Source: Plantago elongata
Lineage: Eukaryota; Streptophyta; Magnoliopsida; Lamiales; Plantaginaceae
DNA: 64,000 bases
Direction of reading: 5' to 3'
NCBI GenBank assembly: GCA_036897095.1
Contig: JAYMSP010000195.1
Span: 1 to 64,000, forward strand
How positions within the stretch are numbered: position 1 is the first letter of the stretch; each line of letters opens with the position of its first letter. The notes under the pieces were generated by a model. It made no database searches and was not told the DNA's origin. It saw only the letters and a list, made by a program, of their open reading frames with translations. Shown here piece by piece: positions 11,801 to 22,294 of the stretch. The translations under genes were made by a program, and so were the position numbers.

Positions 11801-12730
11801 TACCGCTATATCTGTTTTTTGGTGGAAAGCCTTAAGTGGATGGCTTCCTGTGGATGCAACCCTTCAGGCTAAAGGCATTACTTTGGTTTCTAAATGTCAA
11901 TGTTGTGACTCAATAGAAACTTTAGAACATGTGCTTATGGAAAATTCTGAAGTTGTTAAAGTGTGGGACTGGTTTAGCAAAAAATTTCAAGTTCCTTTGT
12001 TTACTCAAAACTTAAGAGATAGATTCAGAGCTTGGTTCAAATCTTCTGATTTAACAAAAAAAAAGGTCATATCAGGATTTTTATTCCTATGTTGATTAGC
12101 TGGTTTTTGTGGTTGGCTAGGAACACATCTAAATATGACAATTTAAAAGTCTCTTCTTTTAATGTTATTTTCAAAATTATGAACCTACTGTTTCTATCTC
12201 ATAAGTCTCTTGCTTTTGAAAAATCTTGCTGGGCTGGTGATGTTAAGATTGCCAACTTGTGCAATATTTGTTTTAGAGCAGCTCCTGCTAAAAAGGCTTT
12301 ACCTATCTTTTGGGAACCACCTCATAGTGGTGTGTTAAAGATCAACACAGATGGGGCTTTTGAGTCTTCTTCTTCCTTGGGTGCTTGTGGTGGTCTTGTA
12401 AGAGATTGCAATGGGGATATTTTCTGGGCTTTTTAGAAATTTATTGGAGTAAGTTCAGTGCTGGAAACTAAATTAAAGGTTATTTTGATAGGTCTGGATC
12501 TTTGTTAGAATATGAATATTCTATGCTTGTGCTGGAATTTGATTCTAATAATGTTATCTCTCTAAAAAATAACCCTTCTTTACCCTGCAATTGGAAGCTA
12601 GCACATCTTCTCTAAAAAATCTCTGCTTTCAAAAGCAATTTCCAAATTACTTTTACTCATGTGTATAGAGAAGGAAATTCTGCAGCTGATTGGTTATCTA
12701 AAAACTCCATTTTCTACCAGTTATCAGCCA
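8820..12730 (+). pseudogene. LINE ORF2: endonuclease, reverse transcriptase, zf-RVT, RNase H
   Basis: ORF2 opens near 8817 with MNVLAWNIRGV, the start of an APE-type endonuclease. That domain continues with VVGGDFNVI (about 9205) and ends with KSDHKPLML (about 9455). Reverse transcriptase follows: GPDGFSVDFYQSCWEF (about 10150), SGFLKGRSIGDNILLTQE (about 10376), HGLRQGNPLSPALFIL (about 10650) and the catalytic YADD (10795-10806). A zf-RVT segment with the CQCC cysteine pair lies at about 11770-12020. RNase H runs from NTDGAF (about 12343) to HVYREGNSAADWLSKN (about 12660). The frame is broken repeatedly, for example near 9165, 10240 and 11065, so no ORF2 protein can be made. The order matches plant LINEs with a C-terminal RNase H. 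Confidence 0.88.
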
Positions 12731-14078
12731 TTTTTAACCCTCTTGAGTGCCCTACCCATCTTTAAAAGATAGCCTTTCAGGAAAAGATTCATGCCCCTAA
12801 GATTATATATGCCAAACCTTGATTTGTGGCTCTCTTTTCTCTCATATCGGTTGGGTTTAAACAGGCCTGTTTCTTGGCTCATCCTTGATAGTAAGCAGTT
12901 AGCTGGTAATGATCCCTTAGTTGCACGGATTTGTGTTCTCTTGGTGATCTTCATTGGTTGATTTTTGATCCTTATCATGATGTCAGTTGATATATAGCTT
13001 TACCCCTTCAGGGTTTTGTTATTGGGCATTTGGTTTATCATACCTTGCTTTATAGATTAGGAAAATAAGAAAAAATGAAAAAAGTATGGACTGCTAAAAA
13101 AATAGAATATATAACAACAAAAACAGAAAAGAAAAAAAATCAGAATATTTATGCAGCAAAAAACGAATATACTGCATAAAAAAGAAAAAAAAACGTTGAA
13201 AAAAAGAAAAAGAAAAGATTAATATTAGTTCTGTTAGGTTTATTCAGTTCATTTGATCTCAGCTTGTTTTAGTTAACTGTGTTTTTCAGAGTTGTGTTTG
13301 TGTATAGCTTCTCTAAACTTTGGTGGAAGATGAAAATGGTTTCTGGGTGGAGGAATTTGCTGGCTCTAGCAGATAGTTTTAGTAGAGAATCCAAGCTCTC
13401 TCTACTAGGTAGTCTGTTAGTTTTTTTGTTGTATGTTATCTCTTATTTAGAACATTACTAACTTATATCTGCCTTGGGACAATGATGATTTCTGGTACCA
13501 GAACTCTGAGTCTCATTTTTGGTATTTCTGGAGATTTTTGGATGTGTTCTTTTCTATAGAGCAAAGGCAGTCTTGTTTTTGGTGGAAGCTTTGGTTTATT
13601 AGTGTATTTAGTAAGTGTTCTGAATTTTAAAAGGTTGTATTAATGGATAGTGTGCATTTTGACAAGATAATATATTATTGCCTTTGTCTATGTGCACAAA
13701 AAAATATTAAAGAAAAGCTAGTGAGGTTTTCAGTTGGTCTTTATTTTGGTTGCATTCCTCTCTATTTGGAACGTGGATCCTTTTGTTTGATAATTTGATG
13801 GTTCAATGGATTTTTTGGTGGCATAGTTTCTCTGCAAGTAGCTTTAGGATGGTTTGGCTTAGTTTTCAGGATGACCTTGGTTACATTATTGATTTTATTA
13901 TCTGTATCAGTAATGGATGGAACCAGGTTGAGTTTGATTATGATGTGTATGCCTGGTTCCATGTATTAGAGTTAAATCAGCAGAAGATAGTTATTATTGT
14001 ATTAGGTTTCAGTTGTAAGTATGCCATACATCTTTGGTGGAGGTTGCATTTGGTTGAAGATATAATATGGAGAACTAT
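12731..14078 (+). other. LINE 3' UTR, first part
   Basis: There is no coding signal after the RNase H stop region. An A-rich tract with repeated GAAAAAAA words lies at 13060-13220. The sequence is read as LINE 3' UTR because it continues beyond the CACTA insert (16673-16959) to a poly(A) tail and the matching target duplication. Confidence 0.55.
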
Positions 14079-14640
14079 CACTACAAAAATTAAAGGTATT
14101 AGCAGTAAACTTTTACCAAGAAATGAAATTCCGTTGGTTTTATTAAATATTTACAAAAATTGGTTTGTTGGTAAAAACTATTTGCTAGGTGAAACAACCT
14201 CTCTCAATTATCAATGAAGTTATCGTTGGTAATAAACTTAAAGCAATATAAAATGGGTTGGTATTGGCATGCATAATTTCCAACAAAAGGTCTCTTGGCA
14301 TTAATTCATTACCAAGGAATCGTTGTTGGTAATACATATGGGTGCAAAGTAAAATGTTTCCCGCCCACAGTAAAGTATTTCCCTCCACCTTGCAAGTCAA
14401 TAACCTATAATTTTCCCTCCATAAATATATGCAATATATCCGTATTTATACTTTAAGGCCGCAAATAAATTAAATTTATTGTTAACCTAAAATAACTTAA
14501 TATTAGTATGGTATTGAAAAAAAAATAGTAAAAGTTAACCATAAAAATTTAATTGATGATTTACTATGACACACTAATTTAAAATTATATATAAGGCTTA
14601 TTATTTTTATTAAAATATAAATTAAATACGTTTTTTTTAA

Positions 14641-14716
14641 ACGACAAATGTGGTTCGAACCGTTGACTTACTAGTTTGAGGAAAGACGTCTAACCAACTG
14701 AGTTGCGCTTCGTTGT
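14641..14716 (-). other. tRNA-like or SINE-head stretch
   Basis: On the minus strand this reads GCGCAACTCAGTTGGTTAGA, which is A-box and D-arm like. The B-box and T-loop-like GGTTCGAACC follows about 45 bases later. The outer bases GACAA and TTGTC can pair. The anticodon arm does not fold convincingly, so this is a tRNA relic or tRNA-derived SINE piece and not a working tRNA gene. Confidence 0.45.
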
Positions 14717-14762
14717 CAAAATAATTATAATATTAAATATGTGCCTTTAACTTTTTCATGTA

Positions 14763-15001
14763 CCTCCTTCGTCCTAAATTCATCTTTCCACCTGATTTTT
14801 TTCTAGTTAACGCTTACAAATTTGTATGCGGATTACTAAAAAATATATTGGTATTTTTTAAACTTTATATTATTAATTATTTACAATATATATTCTTAAT
14901 AATACATAAGAGGTATAATATGTAATCAAATCAATGAAACTAAAAATTGAATTATGTTGACAAAAAAATCAAATGGAGAAATAAAGTTGGGATGAAGGAA
15001 A
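14763..15001. mobile_element. Stowaway-like MITE
   Basis: The left end CCTCCTTCGTCCTAAATTC and the reverse complement of the right end TTTCCTTCATCCCAACTTT match well, and TA dinucleotides flank the element. This fits a Tc1/mariner-derived Stowaway MITE of about 240 bp nested in the CACTA element. Confidence 0.65.
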
Positions 15002-15596
15002 TATACCACAACAAATGTTTCTTTTAAACTTTATCATGGCATTTTAGGTTTTTGGATTAGCTTTATAGTACATAATCTAGTAAATATATGTAGCATTATA
15101 GTATGTACATTAGCAAAAATATGTAACAATAAAATAAATTTGAACAATAAAAGCCTTAATAAATTAAATCTCTAAATTTAAGAACCAAATTGAGTATCAA
15201 TTTGTTCGTTCAAGGCAGATAAAAGCTTTAAGTCTTAAAAAAAATTCAAGTTGAAATCGAGTTCGAGTTATGCAGCTCTAATCGAATTTATATTAAGTAA
15301 TAATTAAAGAATCGAGATTTTATATAGTTCGACACACTCGCCGGATGGTTTCGAAATTCTACTCTGTACCGTTATATTTGGAGAAGGTAAAAGGTCATCA
15401 ATATAATATCAATTCTAGTGGAGTCATAAAAAAGCCATCAAAATCCGTGTTTTGGTAGGTCTAATATTTTTACCAACAACATATTCGTAGGTAATAACAA
15501 TTATAAATTAACTTAGGAGTAATACCAATGAAAAATTCGTTGGGAATAATAAATATATTTTTAGCAACACCACTCCGTTGATAATTTTGCAACGTC

Positions 15597-15860
15597 TCTA
15601 TATATATAACTAGTAGGCTACCTCAGACTCACGATACAAATTCTTCTCCATTTCATTTCATTTTCTCCTGTTCCATGGTTTCAAATTTCAGTAAGTTTTT
15701 TCCATGTTATACTGATTTAGTGATGTATACAATTTATTCACATAATCATTTCTTTTACATTTATAGATTAATACTTATCTCTATCTTTTTTTTTTGTTAT
15801 GTGACAGGTATAATGATGTTTCAACAAGAGGAGGTTAAATTACAAGGTACAAGATGATAT
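15597..15860 (+). promoter_or_regulatory. gene-like start inside the CACTA element
   Basis: A TATATATATA box near 15600 is followed by a pyrimidine-rich leader and an ATG at 15675. A short exon then ends at CAGTAAGT (about 15690), and GTGACAG at about 15808 is an acceptor-like site. The pattern looks like the promoter and first exon of an internal element gene or a captured host gene. The downstream coding sequence cannot be identified. Confidence 0.3.
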
Positions 15861-16981
15861 TAGATCACATTTTTATAATTTTTCTTTTCTTTTCGGGTAT
15901 TGTATAACTTATTATGATTATTATTTAAATGTTAGAAGAGAATTAGTAGATCTATATTATTGTTATTTCAAGTGTAACTTACAAATTTATGTTGGTTGAC
16001 ATTGTATATGTTAGTAAATAACTTCATATTAATAAACAAATTCTTGCTAATATATTTTACTTATTATGTAGTATAATTGTGTGTATATCTAATTGGTACA
16101 AAAATATTATTCTTGATGTACTGAGTTTCATTTTAATATTTATCAAAACTAATTTTCAAATTCTTGAGAATTTGGAAAACCAATTTCTATAAATATTGCA
16201 GGCACGTATTGATTTTTTTTTAGTTGTTTTGAATAAGTATTATCAATGGATGATCTCTTGGTGATGTTATTAAATTCAAGAATTAATAAAATGGGAGGTT
16301 CTCAATGAATTATTATTACCAATGGATACCTAGTTGGTGGTGTATTAAATCCAATGATTCTTTCATTGGTAAACAAATTCATGGTTGTGGGTTGTACATC
16401 GGGATGCATCCTTCTACCAACGACTTCTCAGTAGTAATAAATTTATACCAACAGATATTCTTTTGGTATTCCAAACTTTTATCATCCAAATTTTCGTTGA
16501 TATCTAGCCTAAATACCAACGGATTTCAATTCTTGATAATAAGCATTACCCACAAGACATACACCAATTGAATATTACCTAGCAGAATTCCTTGGTAAAA
16601 TCCTAGTACCAACGAATTACCCCTATTTTCCAACATAATTGTTTGTTGGTACTTCCTCATATTCTTGTAATATATCAATAGTTAGAGCATCATTTGTGGA
16701 AGGAAATCCAGTTCCTCTCAGCTGATTGGATGAAGAATACGAACCCCAGGCCTGTTATGGGATCTTATTAGACTAGCTGGTGTATAGCTTTTTATTCGGA
16801 TAAATTTGTGTTTAGTTTAGTTTTTTTCTGGACACTTATTGTGTTTTTTACAGCTCTTTTGGATTTTAGCAGTATGTCTCTAGTAGCTCTGTACACGGGT
16901 TCTTATAAACCTCCGTGATTTGCCTTCTTTTTCAATCAACAAATCAGAAAAATTGTTCCAAAAAAAAAATTGATAGGGGTA

Positions 16982-17464
16982 ATTTCTGAATTTCATATTT
17001 GATTTTTTTCTTCATTTTCCAGAAATTAATTTAATTTTTCTAATAAAAAATAAATTTAATTTCTTTACTGACGTCATATATTCCGAAAATCATTTTCTTT
17101 TTCCTATAAAATGATTTTTAGAATTTCAATAAATTAACTTTTTTACTAAAAATTAAAAGGTTGACTTTTAAAGTGTTGATTAATTAAATCATCAACGGTA
17201 AGGAGTTTTCAAAAAAAGATGAATGCATTTGATATTTCACCCGAAAAAGGTTTTTATAGTTTTCCATTTTTATCTTACATATACATCTCAACAAAAGTTG
17301 CTCAAACATGCATGCAACATCTACAGCAGAACACAATAGTCAATCTCTAATTTATAAACATCCTGCCTGTTTCCCTTCACAATTCGAGGAGCTTCACTAT
17401 AGTATAAGTGTCGAATCGAACAAGCCCGTATCGTATCGTATCGTATCAGAACCAGCATTCAGCA
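16982..17464. other. 3' flank of second CRK gene
   Basis: Sequence between the LINE target duplication and the CRK stop. From about 17280 it is clearly related to the 3' flank of the third CRK gene (22950-23140). Shared words include AGAAGTTGCTaAAA-type sequence and TCGAATCGgACAAGCCCG. It is therefore probably duplicated 3' UTR. A short CGTAT repeat lies at about 17427-17448. Confidence 0.6.
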
Positions 17465-20189
17465 TTATCTTGGGTAGAAAATACTATCTGACATACCGGC
17501 AACAGATTGATCAGCATTGCCACACTGGAGTGGAGACGACTGACTCTCGCTCATGTCATTCAGTTCCATGGTATTCTCGTCCAAGAAAGGGGGACATGTT
17601 GGTGGCGGGAGGCATTCGTCTTGCTGCACCAGCAATTGCAGTACCCTGGACATGGATGGTCGTAATGAAGGGACTTTTTGACAGCACAAGAGCCCTACGT
17701 GAACCACTCGTATAATCTCAGCCCTGCTGTTACTGCTTTGGTAGTTTTGCAGCATCAGATTTGAATCAGTGAGCTCCTCAATTTTTCCTTTTTGGAAATG
17801 TTTCCAAGCCTATAAAGTCAGAGATGGTGAAGCATAACAATTACAATTAACAATATCACGTCGATGAAAGATTTATAAGGTATTGTAATAGAGAACTTAC
17901 TATTGTAACCAAGCTCTCAGTGTATAGTGCAGTTATACTTCTGTTATTCTGCTTCCCTGTAACAATCTCCAGCATAAGAACACCGAAGCTGTAAACATCC
18001 GCTTTCTCTGTCAACCTACCATGGGCGAAATATTCTGGTGCCATATAACCCCTAAAAGTTTGTCAATTGAAACAGCCCAAGACTTTCCATTAACAGTCTC
18101 TCTGAGTCACACATGAAACAGAGAAATATTGAGATATTACTCACAGTGTTCCAGCAATAACAGTGCTGATATGACTTTTATCTTCTTGAAAAGACCTTGC
18201 CAGCCCAAAATCAGCAATTTTAGCACAGAATTTTGAATCCAAGAGAATATTGCTTGCTTTTATGTCTCTATGAATGATTCTTGTTTTCGTGTTCTCGTGC
18301 AAGTACACCAAACCCTCTGTTATCCCTATAATAATCTGAAATCTTCTCTCCCAATTCAACAAGTTACCTTTGCTGGAATCTATGAACCATATGATCGATT
18401 GAACGAGTCAAGAAATCAGTTACTTCAAGTTATACTCCACTTGACTGCTATGTGCATATAGTACTAACCGAAAATGAAGCAATCCAGACTCTTGTTAGGC
18501 AAGAGTTCATAAACGAGCAGGCTCTCGGGACCCGAGCAACTGCATCCCAATAACCGGACTAGATTCTTATGCTCAAGAGTGCTAATAATGTTAACTTCAT
18601 TGTAGAAATCAGCAGCTCTATGTTTGTTGTTAAAGAAAAGCCTCTTCACCGCAATCTCTCTACCATCTGGTAAAACTCCCTGCAGTACAAAGTCAACACT
18701 ATAGCCACAGATCTCAACATATGCGCACATAATATAAACCGAGGTATAATTTTATATGGACCTTATACACTGTACTGAATCCACCATTCCCAAGTTTGTT
18801 AGCCTCATCAAAGGAATCCGTGGCTTTCTCCAGAGTGGAGAATTTGAAGTTCAAACTGCTATCAGTGAGTGATTTCACTAATTTATGTGCATTACCTGAA
18901 CACAGATGCAACGTTAGACCATAAATTTACAGAACGGAATCGAACTTGTTAGAGTTACAATGTACACCACCACTCATAACAAAAAAGTAGAGAGTTCCAC
19001 AAATACAACAACTTCATAATGCAGCTTTGAACAACTGTTCACCTTTTCTCTTCTTCTGGATAATTCTATGTTTCCACATGTAAACTCCAATAGTGACCCC
19101 GATAACGAAAACAACAGCTGTAACTGCGATAACGACTATTAGAGACACTGCAGAAAGAGAATCATGATCACATATTAAGTTTTACAAAAAAAAAGGTGAA
19201 AACTATAACAAACAAGGAATGCTATATTGGATTTTGACATGTAAGAGTAGTTGACCTCTTGAAAGTCTATTCCGAGGAATAGGATTAAGGAAATCAATAT
19301 CTGAGTACCGCATGAAGCAACCAGTGTTCAGTGCTCGACCCTCAGACCATGGCAAGCAACTAGATATTGAAGCAGAAGCATTTTCTAGGCAAGCTCCGCA
19401 AGAGCTTGCATTCAGAGTCCTCCAGCAGTTCGCCAAAACATAGACTGACACATTAGATCTCCCAGACACCGCCATGTGTACCCGTGCATAACCATTATGC
19501 CTTGGAGCTAATGACACTGCTTGTGATAGCGCCTGTTAAGAGAAACAGTGCCATTTTAGCGTCCACTAGAGAAGAATTTGACATAAGCAAGCTATGGGAT
19601 CAGTTGTAGCAAAACTGCGTGCATATATAGACCTAGTCACATATTCATTGTGGTTAAAACCTAATAAGACTAGCAAATATGGTGTATATGTAACATAAAT
19701 AATCTAGTGTTCCATCACCTGTGTTGCAGATTGCTGAAATGCTAAATCTCTTCTTGTGTTCCCACAAACAGTAGTATCGTTCGGATCAGTGTACTCTTGA
19801 TAGAAACTGTAATTCTCAGAACGCATAAAACAGCCATCAAGGAAGATCGCTCCACCACTCATCGGAAAGCACTGAGGTATAACGCTACGTGCTTGGGCAT
19901 AGCACAATACGCAATCAAGCAACAAAAGATCACCATAGCACTGAGCTAAGCCAAAATGACCATTGGGCCCTGAACCTGTTCTTGCTATGCCAAAACCAGA
20001 GATTCTCATTTGTGAGCTTATGTTCTCCATACTCTCAATAAAATTCGGCACGTACAAGGTCGAATTTTCGGACACCTCGTTAGTACACCTAATCTGAACG
20101 ACCTCTGCCCTTGGAACAGCAAACGATGCATCTGGTGATAGCATTACTACCAGAAGTACAATGATGAAAACAGAAACTGCTCCGTTCAT
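17465..20189 (-). CDS. cysteine-rich receptor-like protein kinase, CRK2-like (copy 2)
   Basis: Eight exons: 19719-20189, 19256-19532, 19043-19147, 18762-18895, 18469-18679, 18145-18379, 17901-18051 and 17465-17809. They total 1,929 nt (642 residues) in frame. The ATG at 20189 ([13 protein letters not shown]) was chosen because upstream in-phase codons include only a GTG; copies 3 and 4 start at the same place. Domains are signal peptide, DUF26 ([13 protein letters not shown]), DUF26 ([13 protein letters not shown]), transmembrane helix and kinase with [18 protein letters not shown] and YMAPEY. One oddity: the glycine-rich loop reads GNGGFSTVY, so the third glycine of GxGxxG is serine, which may lower ATP affinity or activity. 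It is closest to copy 3, including the 3' flank, so the two are a recent duplicate pair. Confidence 0.92.
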
Positions 20190-20904
20190 TATTGCTTTAC
20201 TTGTTATCACTTGATCAACTCAGCTAAGCATTTTCCTGACACATGGAATAACATGTATATCTACTACTGCAAATAACAGCGCTCAAATTAGGAGTCGATG
20301 AATAATAACTTAACTCGAGTTGATTTCTATAGTTATATGTTCAGTATTGAATTGTAAGTTCAAATTGAGTATTATAGTGTATAGTGGAAAATCAAATATG
20401 AAACTATGTCAAATAGAATTTTCAACTCGAGTCAATAAACAAACATGAAATCAAAAGGCAAGCCCATGTAATATAAGTGCAAAAACTCAATATTAACGAA
20501 AAAAAATGAAAATTCTAACCTCCTTGATCCAATAATACGGGACTTATGAAATACTAAGAATCTTGACTATGAACACTCTGCTCCATTTTGCTCAATGATA
20601 AACTAAACAAAGAGTTACTAATTGATGTGAAAGTGAATCAAGCAAAAAGAAAGATTAGACTTTAAGATCGAAATCAAATAAGCTCTCATAAAATTGAAGA
20701 AAAAGAAAGAAATGAAAAACCGAGTCAAAAAGTTGAAACGACTGATAATTTCCGGCAGTGCAGTCGTTGTTGACTTACTGTTCTGTATTTTTAAAAGGGT
20801 TAATTTCTTGCAGTTTCACCATGCCGTTAGTTTTGCTTACATACTGTTAAAATTAAACGTTAGGCAACCTGTCAATAAGTAAACGAAAAATATTTAATTT
20901 ATAA
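20190..20904. other. upstream block of second CRK gene
   Basis: Non-coding. The part 20570-20760 is homologous to 26665-26880 upstream of the third CRK gene and to 28866-29055. Shared words include GAACACYCTGCTCC, GATGTGAAnGTGAAT and ACGACTGATAATTTCC. It is therefore a duplicated promoter-distal block of the CRK cluster. Confidence 0.65.
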
Positions 20905-20913
20905 CGTCAATTT
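20905..20913. repeat. target-site duplication, left copy
   Basis: CGTCAATTT abuts the left end of the MULE. The partner at 22286-22294 is CGTTAATTT (8 of 9 identical). A 9-bp duplication is the Mutator hallmark. Confidence 0.85.
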
Positions 20914-21088
20914 GGGAAAAAGGCACTTTTAGTCCAAAATTATGGCCGTTCTGGACGCGCAATGACCACTTTGCACCACATGTGATTTGCAGTCCACAAC
21001 TCGACGAATTAGAATTTTTAATCATACTTCGCCGAATTATCGCCGAACTGATCCTATGTGGCGTTTTTTTCGCTGACTGGACAATTCT
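20914..21088. repeat. MULE left terminal inverted repeat
   Basis: Runs from GGGAAAAAGGCAC to GACTGGACAATTCT and matches the reverse complement of 22111-22285 throughout. The shared block GACCACTTTGCACCACATGT is identical in both. Confidence 0.9.
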
Positions 21089-21251
21089 ACCGTCACAACT
21101 CAGACGAATTAATCCATCTCCTTCCAGCTCACCAACAATTTAACACCTCCAATTGAAATCCTCCCACCCTCATCCAACCAAATCCCACCACCACTAATGT
21201 AACCCAACCCAACCCAAAACAACCCTTCCACCACCATGAACCACCACCTCC

Positions 21252-22031
21252 TCACCGAGTATCCACGAGTAGAAACGGAGGTAGTGACCCGAGCTCGTAG
21301 ATCCGGTGCCGTTTCTGTATTCTCATCCAGTACTCTAGCTTTCTGGTGTAATTGTGTTTTCTCCACGAGTGGAGATCGATTACCATTACACCTGTGTTGA
21401 AGTAGCACGGTTTGCAGTTTCGGAAAGTGGAGGAGAAGAACTGATTGGACCAGAATTTGGAGGTGAAGTAGTGTGTGAAGTTGGCGTGACAGTGCTCCAG
21501 TGCGCCGAGGATTTTGAAATTGAGGTCGATCGAGTAGATACTGGAGATGTCGTCGACTACGATTAGGTCGGAGTCAAGGTAGATGATGCGGTGGAGTGAT
21601 ATGGGGAGGAGATCGGCGAGGTAGATGCGAGCGTAGTTGAGCGGCTGGTCGAGTGCGCGACGGATGGAGGAGGAGATGAGGTGGTTGACGGTGGTAGGGT
21701 TGAACGGGTAGAGGTGGAAGTGGAGGTAGGGGAAGGTGTTGGTGATGGTGGCATGGAGGTCAGTGTGGTGATCCGGTGTGGCGAGGAAGTGGAAGACGGT
21801 GTTCTCGGGGCAAGTGGAGTGTTGGAGGACGGATAGGACGGCGGCGATTGAGCCACAGAGGTAGGGGGAGGAGTAGTCGAGTGTTATTGCGATGTGGATG
21901 GAGGAGGTGGATGAGTTGGTGGAGCAGGTGGCGCCGCTGCGGAATGCAGGAGCTTCTCGGAATTTGGGGTGGAGGGAGGTGGCGCCACCGAAGGAGAGGA
22001 GGAGGAGGGAGGTGAGGAGGTGGTGGTTCAT
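21252..22031 (-). CDS. truncated GATL-type (GT8) glycosyltransferase captured by a Pack-MULE
   Basis: The ATG at 22031 ([16 protein letters not shown]) opens 259 codons. The sequence is that of galacturonosyltransferase-like proteins (GT8 family, Golgi, pectin/xylan synthesis). Features are a signal-anchor start, [22 protein letters not shown], the catalytic DxD in [12 protein letters not shown] (about residue 155), [21 protein letters not shown] and [12 protein letters not shown]. Family members are about 340-350 residues. Here the homology stops exactly after PPFLLV, and the C-terminal GGDN and HWSGxGKPW region (metal and UDP-sugar binding) is absent. The frame then runs into an inverted copy of the gene's own start and ends. 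Activity as a glycosyltransferase is unlikely. Transcription from the captured start is possible. Confidence 0.75.
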   Translation of the reverse strand: MNHHLLTSLLLLSFGGATSLHPKFREAPAFRSGATCSTNSSTSSIHIAITLDYSSPYLCGSIAAVLSVLQHSTCPENTVFHFLATPDHHTDLHATITNTFPYLHFHLYPFNPTTVNHLISSSIRRALDQPLNYARIYLADLLPISLHRIIYLDSDLIVVDDISSIYSIDLNFKILGALEHCHANFTHYFTSKFWSNQFFSSTFRNCKPCYFNTGVMVIDLHSWRKHNYTRKLEYWMRIQKRHRIYELGSLPPFLLVDTR

Positions 22032-22110
22032 GGTTGTTTTGTTCACTCTGAAGTGTTATATTTAATCATTCGTCGAGGTGTCACGCTAGGTCATGAACGG
22101 AGTGTGGAAG

Positions 22111-22285
22111 AATTGCCCAATCAGTGAAAAAAACACCACATAGGATCAGTTCGCCGGTAATTCGGCGAATTATGACTAAAAATCCCAATTCTTCAAAGTT
22201 GTGGACTGCAAATCACATGTGGTGCAAAGTGGTCACTGCGCATCCAGAAACGGCCATAGTTTTGGACCAAATGTGCCTTTCTCCC
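22111..22285. repeat. MULE right terminal inverted repeat
   Basis: Reverse complement of 20914-21088, ending GTGCCTTTCTCCC before the 9-bp duplication at 22286-22294. Confidence 0.9.
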
Positions 22286-22294
22286 CGTTAATTT
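22286..22294. repeat. target-site duplication, right copy
   Basis: CGTTAATTT, matching the left copy at 20905-20913 in 8 of 9 bases. Confidence 0.85.

Larger units (their letters stand above)
14079..16672. mobile_element. degenerate non-autonomous CACTA element inside the LINE
   Basis: The left end reads CACTACAAAAAT directly after TAT (14076-14078). The right end TTCTTGTAATA is a decayed reverse complement, matching 9 of 12 positions, and is followed by TAT (16673-16675); together these suggest a 3-bp target duplication. Both subterminal zones (14100-14340 and 15460-15600 on the left, 16290-16650 on the right) are packed with ACCAACGA/TTGGTA-type words in both orientations, as expected of CACTA subterminal repeats. 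No transposase similarity is visible. Length is about 2.6 kb. Confidence is limited by the poor right end. Confidence 0.6.
7972..16969 (+). mobile_element. L1-type LINE, 5'-truncated, split by a CACTA element
   Basis: A plant L1-clade non-LTR retrotransposon. It is bounded by a 12-bp direct repeat TTGATAGGGGTA at 7960-7971 and 16970-16981, and the right copy directly follows a poly(A) run (16960-16969). The 5' junction falls just before the ORF1 zinc knuckle, so most of ORF1 is missing, as is usual for incomplete target-primed reverse transcription. ORF2 domains in order are endonuclease, reverse transcriptase (YADD at 10795-10806), zf-RVT and RNase H. The 3' UTR is interrupted at 14079-16672 by a CACTA-like insert with a TAT duplication. 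Without the insert the LINE is about 6.4 kb. Several in-frame stops and shifts make it inactive. Confidence 0.85.
20914..22285. mobile_element. Pack-MULE carrying a GATL gene fragment
   Basis: A Mutator-like element of 1,372 bp. Its terminal inverted repeats are about 175 bp (20914-21088 and 22111-22285) and start GGGAAAAAGGCAC and GGGAGAAAGGCAC. It is flanked by a 9-bp duplication with one mismatch (20905-20913, 22286-22294). It encodes no transposase. The interior holds the 5' two-thirds of a GATL-type glycosyltransferase gene in minus orientation, plus a second short inverted copy of that gene's start near 21225-21260. This is the structure of a Pack-MULE, a non-autonomous element carrying a host gene piece. 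It lies between the second and third CRK genes. TIR identity looks near 85-90% by eye, so the insertion is neither new nor ancient. Confidence 0.88.

Noticed and set aside
14641-14716. functional tRNA gene
   Set aside because: A and B box words are present but the anticodon arm does not pair, and it lies in a transposon.
17308-17715. 135-codon plus-strand open frame overlapping CRK copy 2
   Set aside because: Antisense to the last CRK exon. A similar shadow occurs opposite copy 3, so it follows from the CRK sequence.
20189-20210. start of CRK copy 2 at 20210
   Set aside because: That codon is GTG. The ATG at 20189 matches the starts of copies 3 and 4 and is followed by the signal peptide.
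21563-22015. Ser/Pro- and Arg/Gly-rich open frames on both strands
   Set aside because: Composition artefacts of other frames of the GC-rich GATL fragment.
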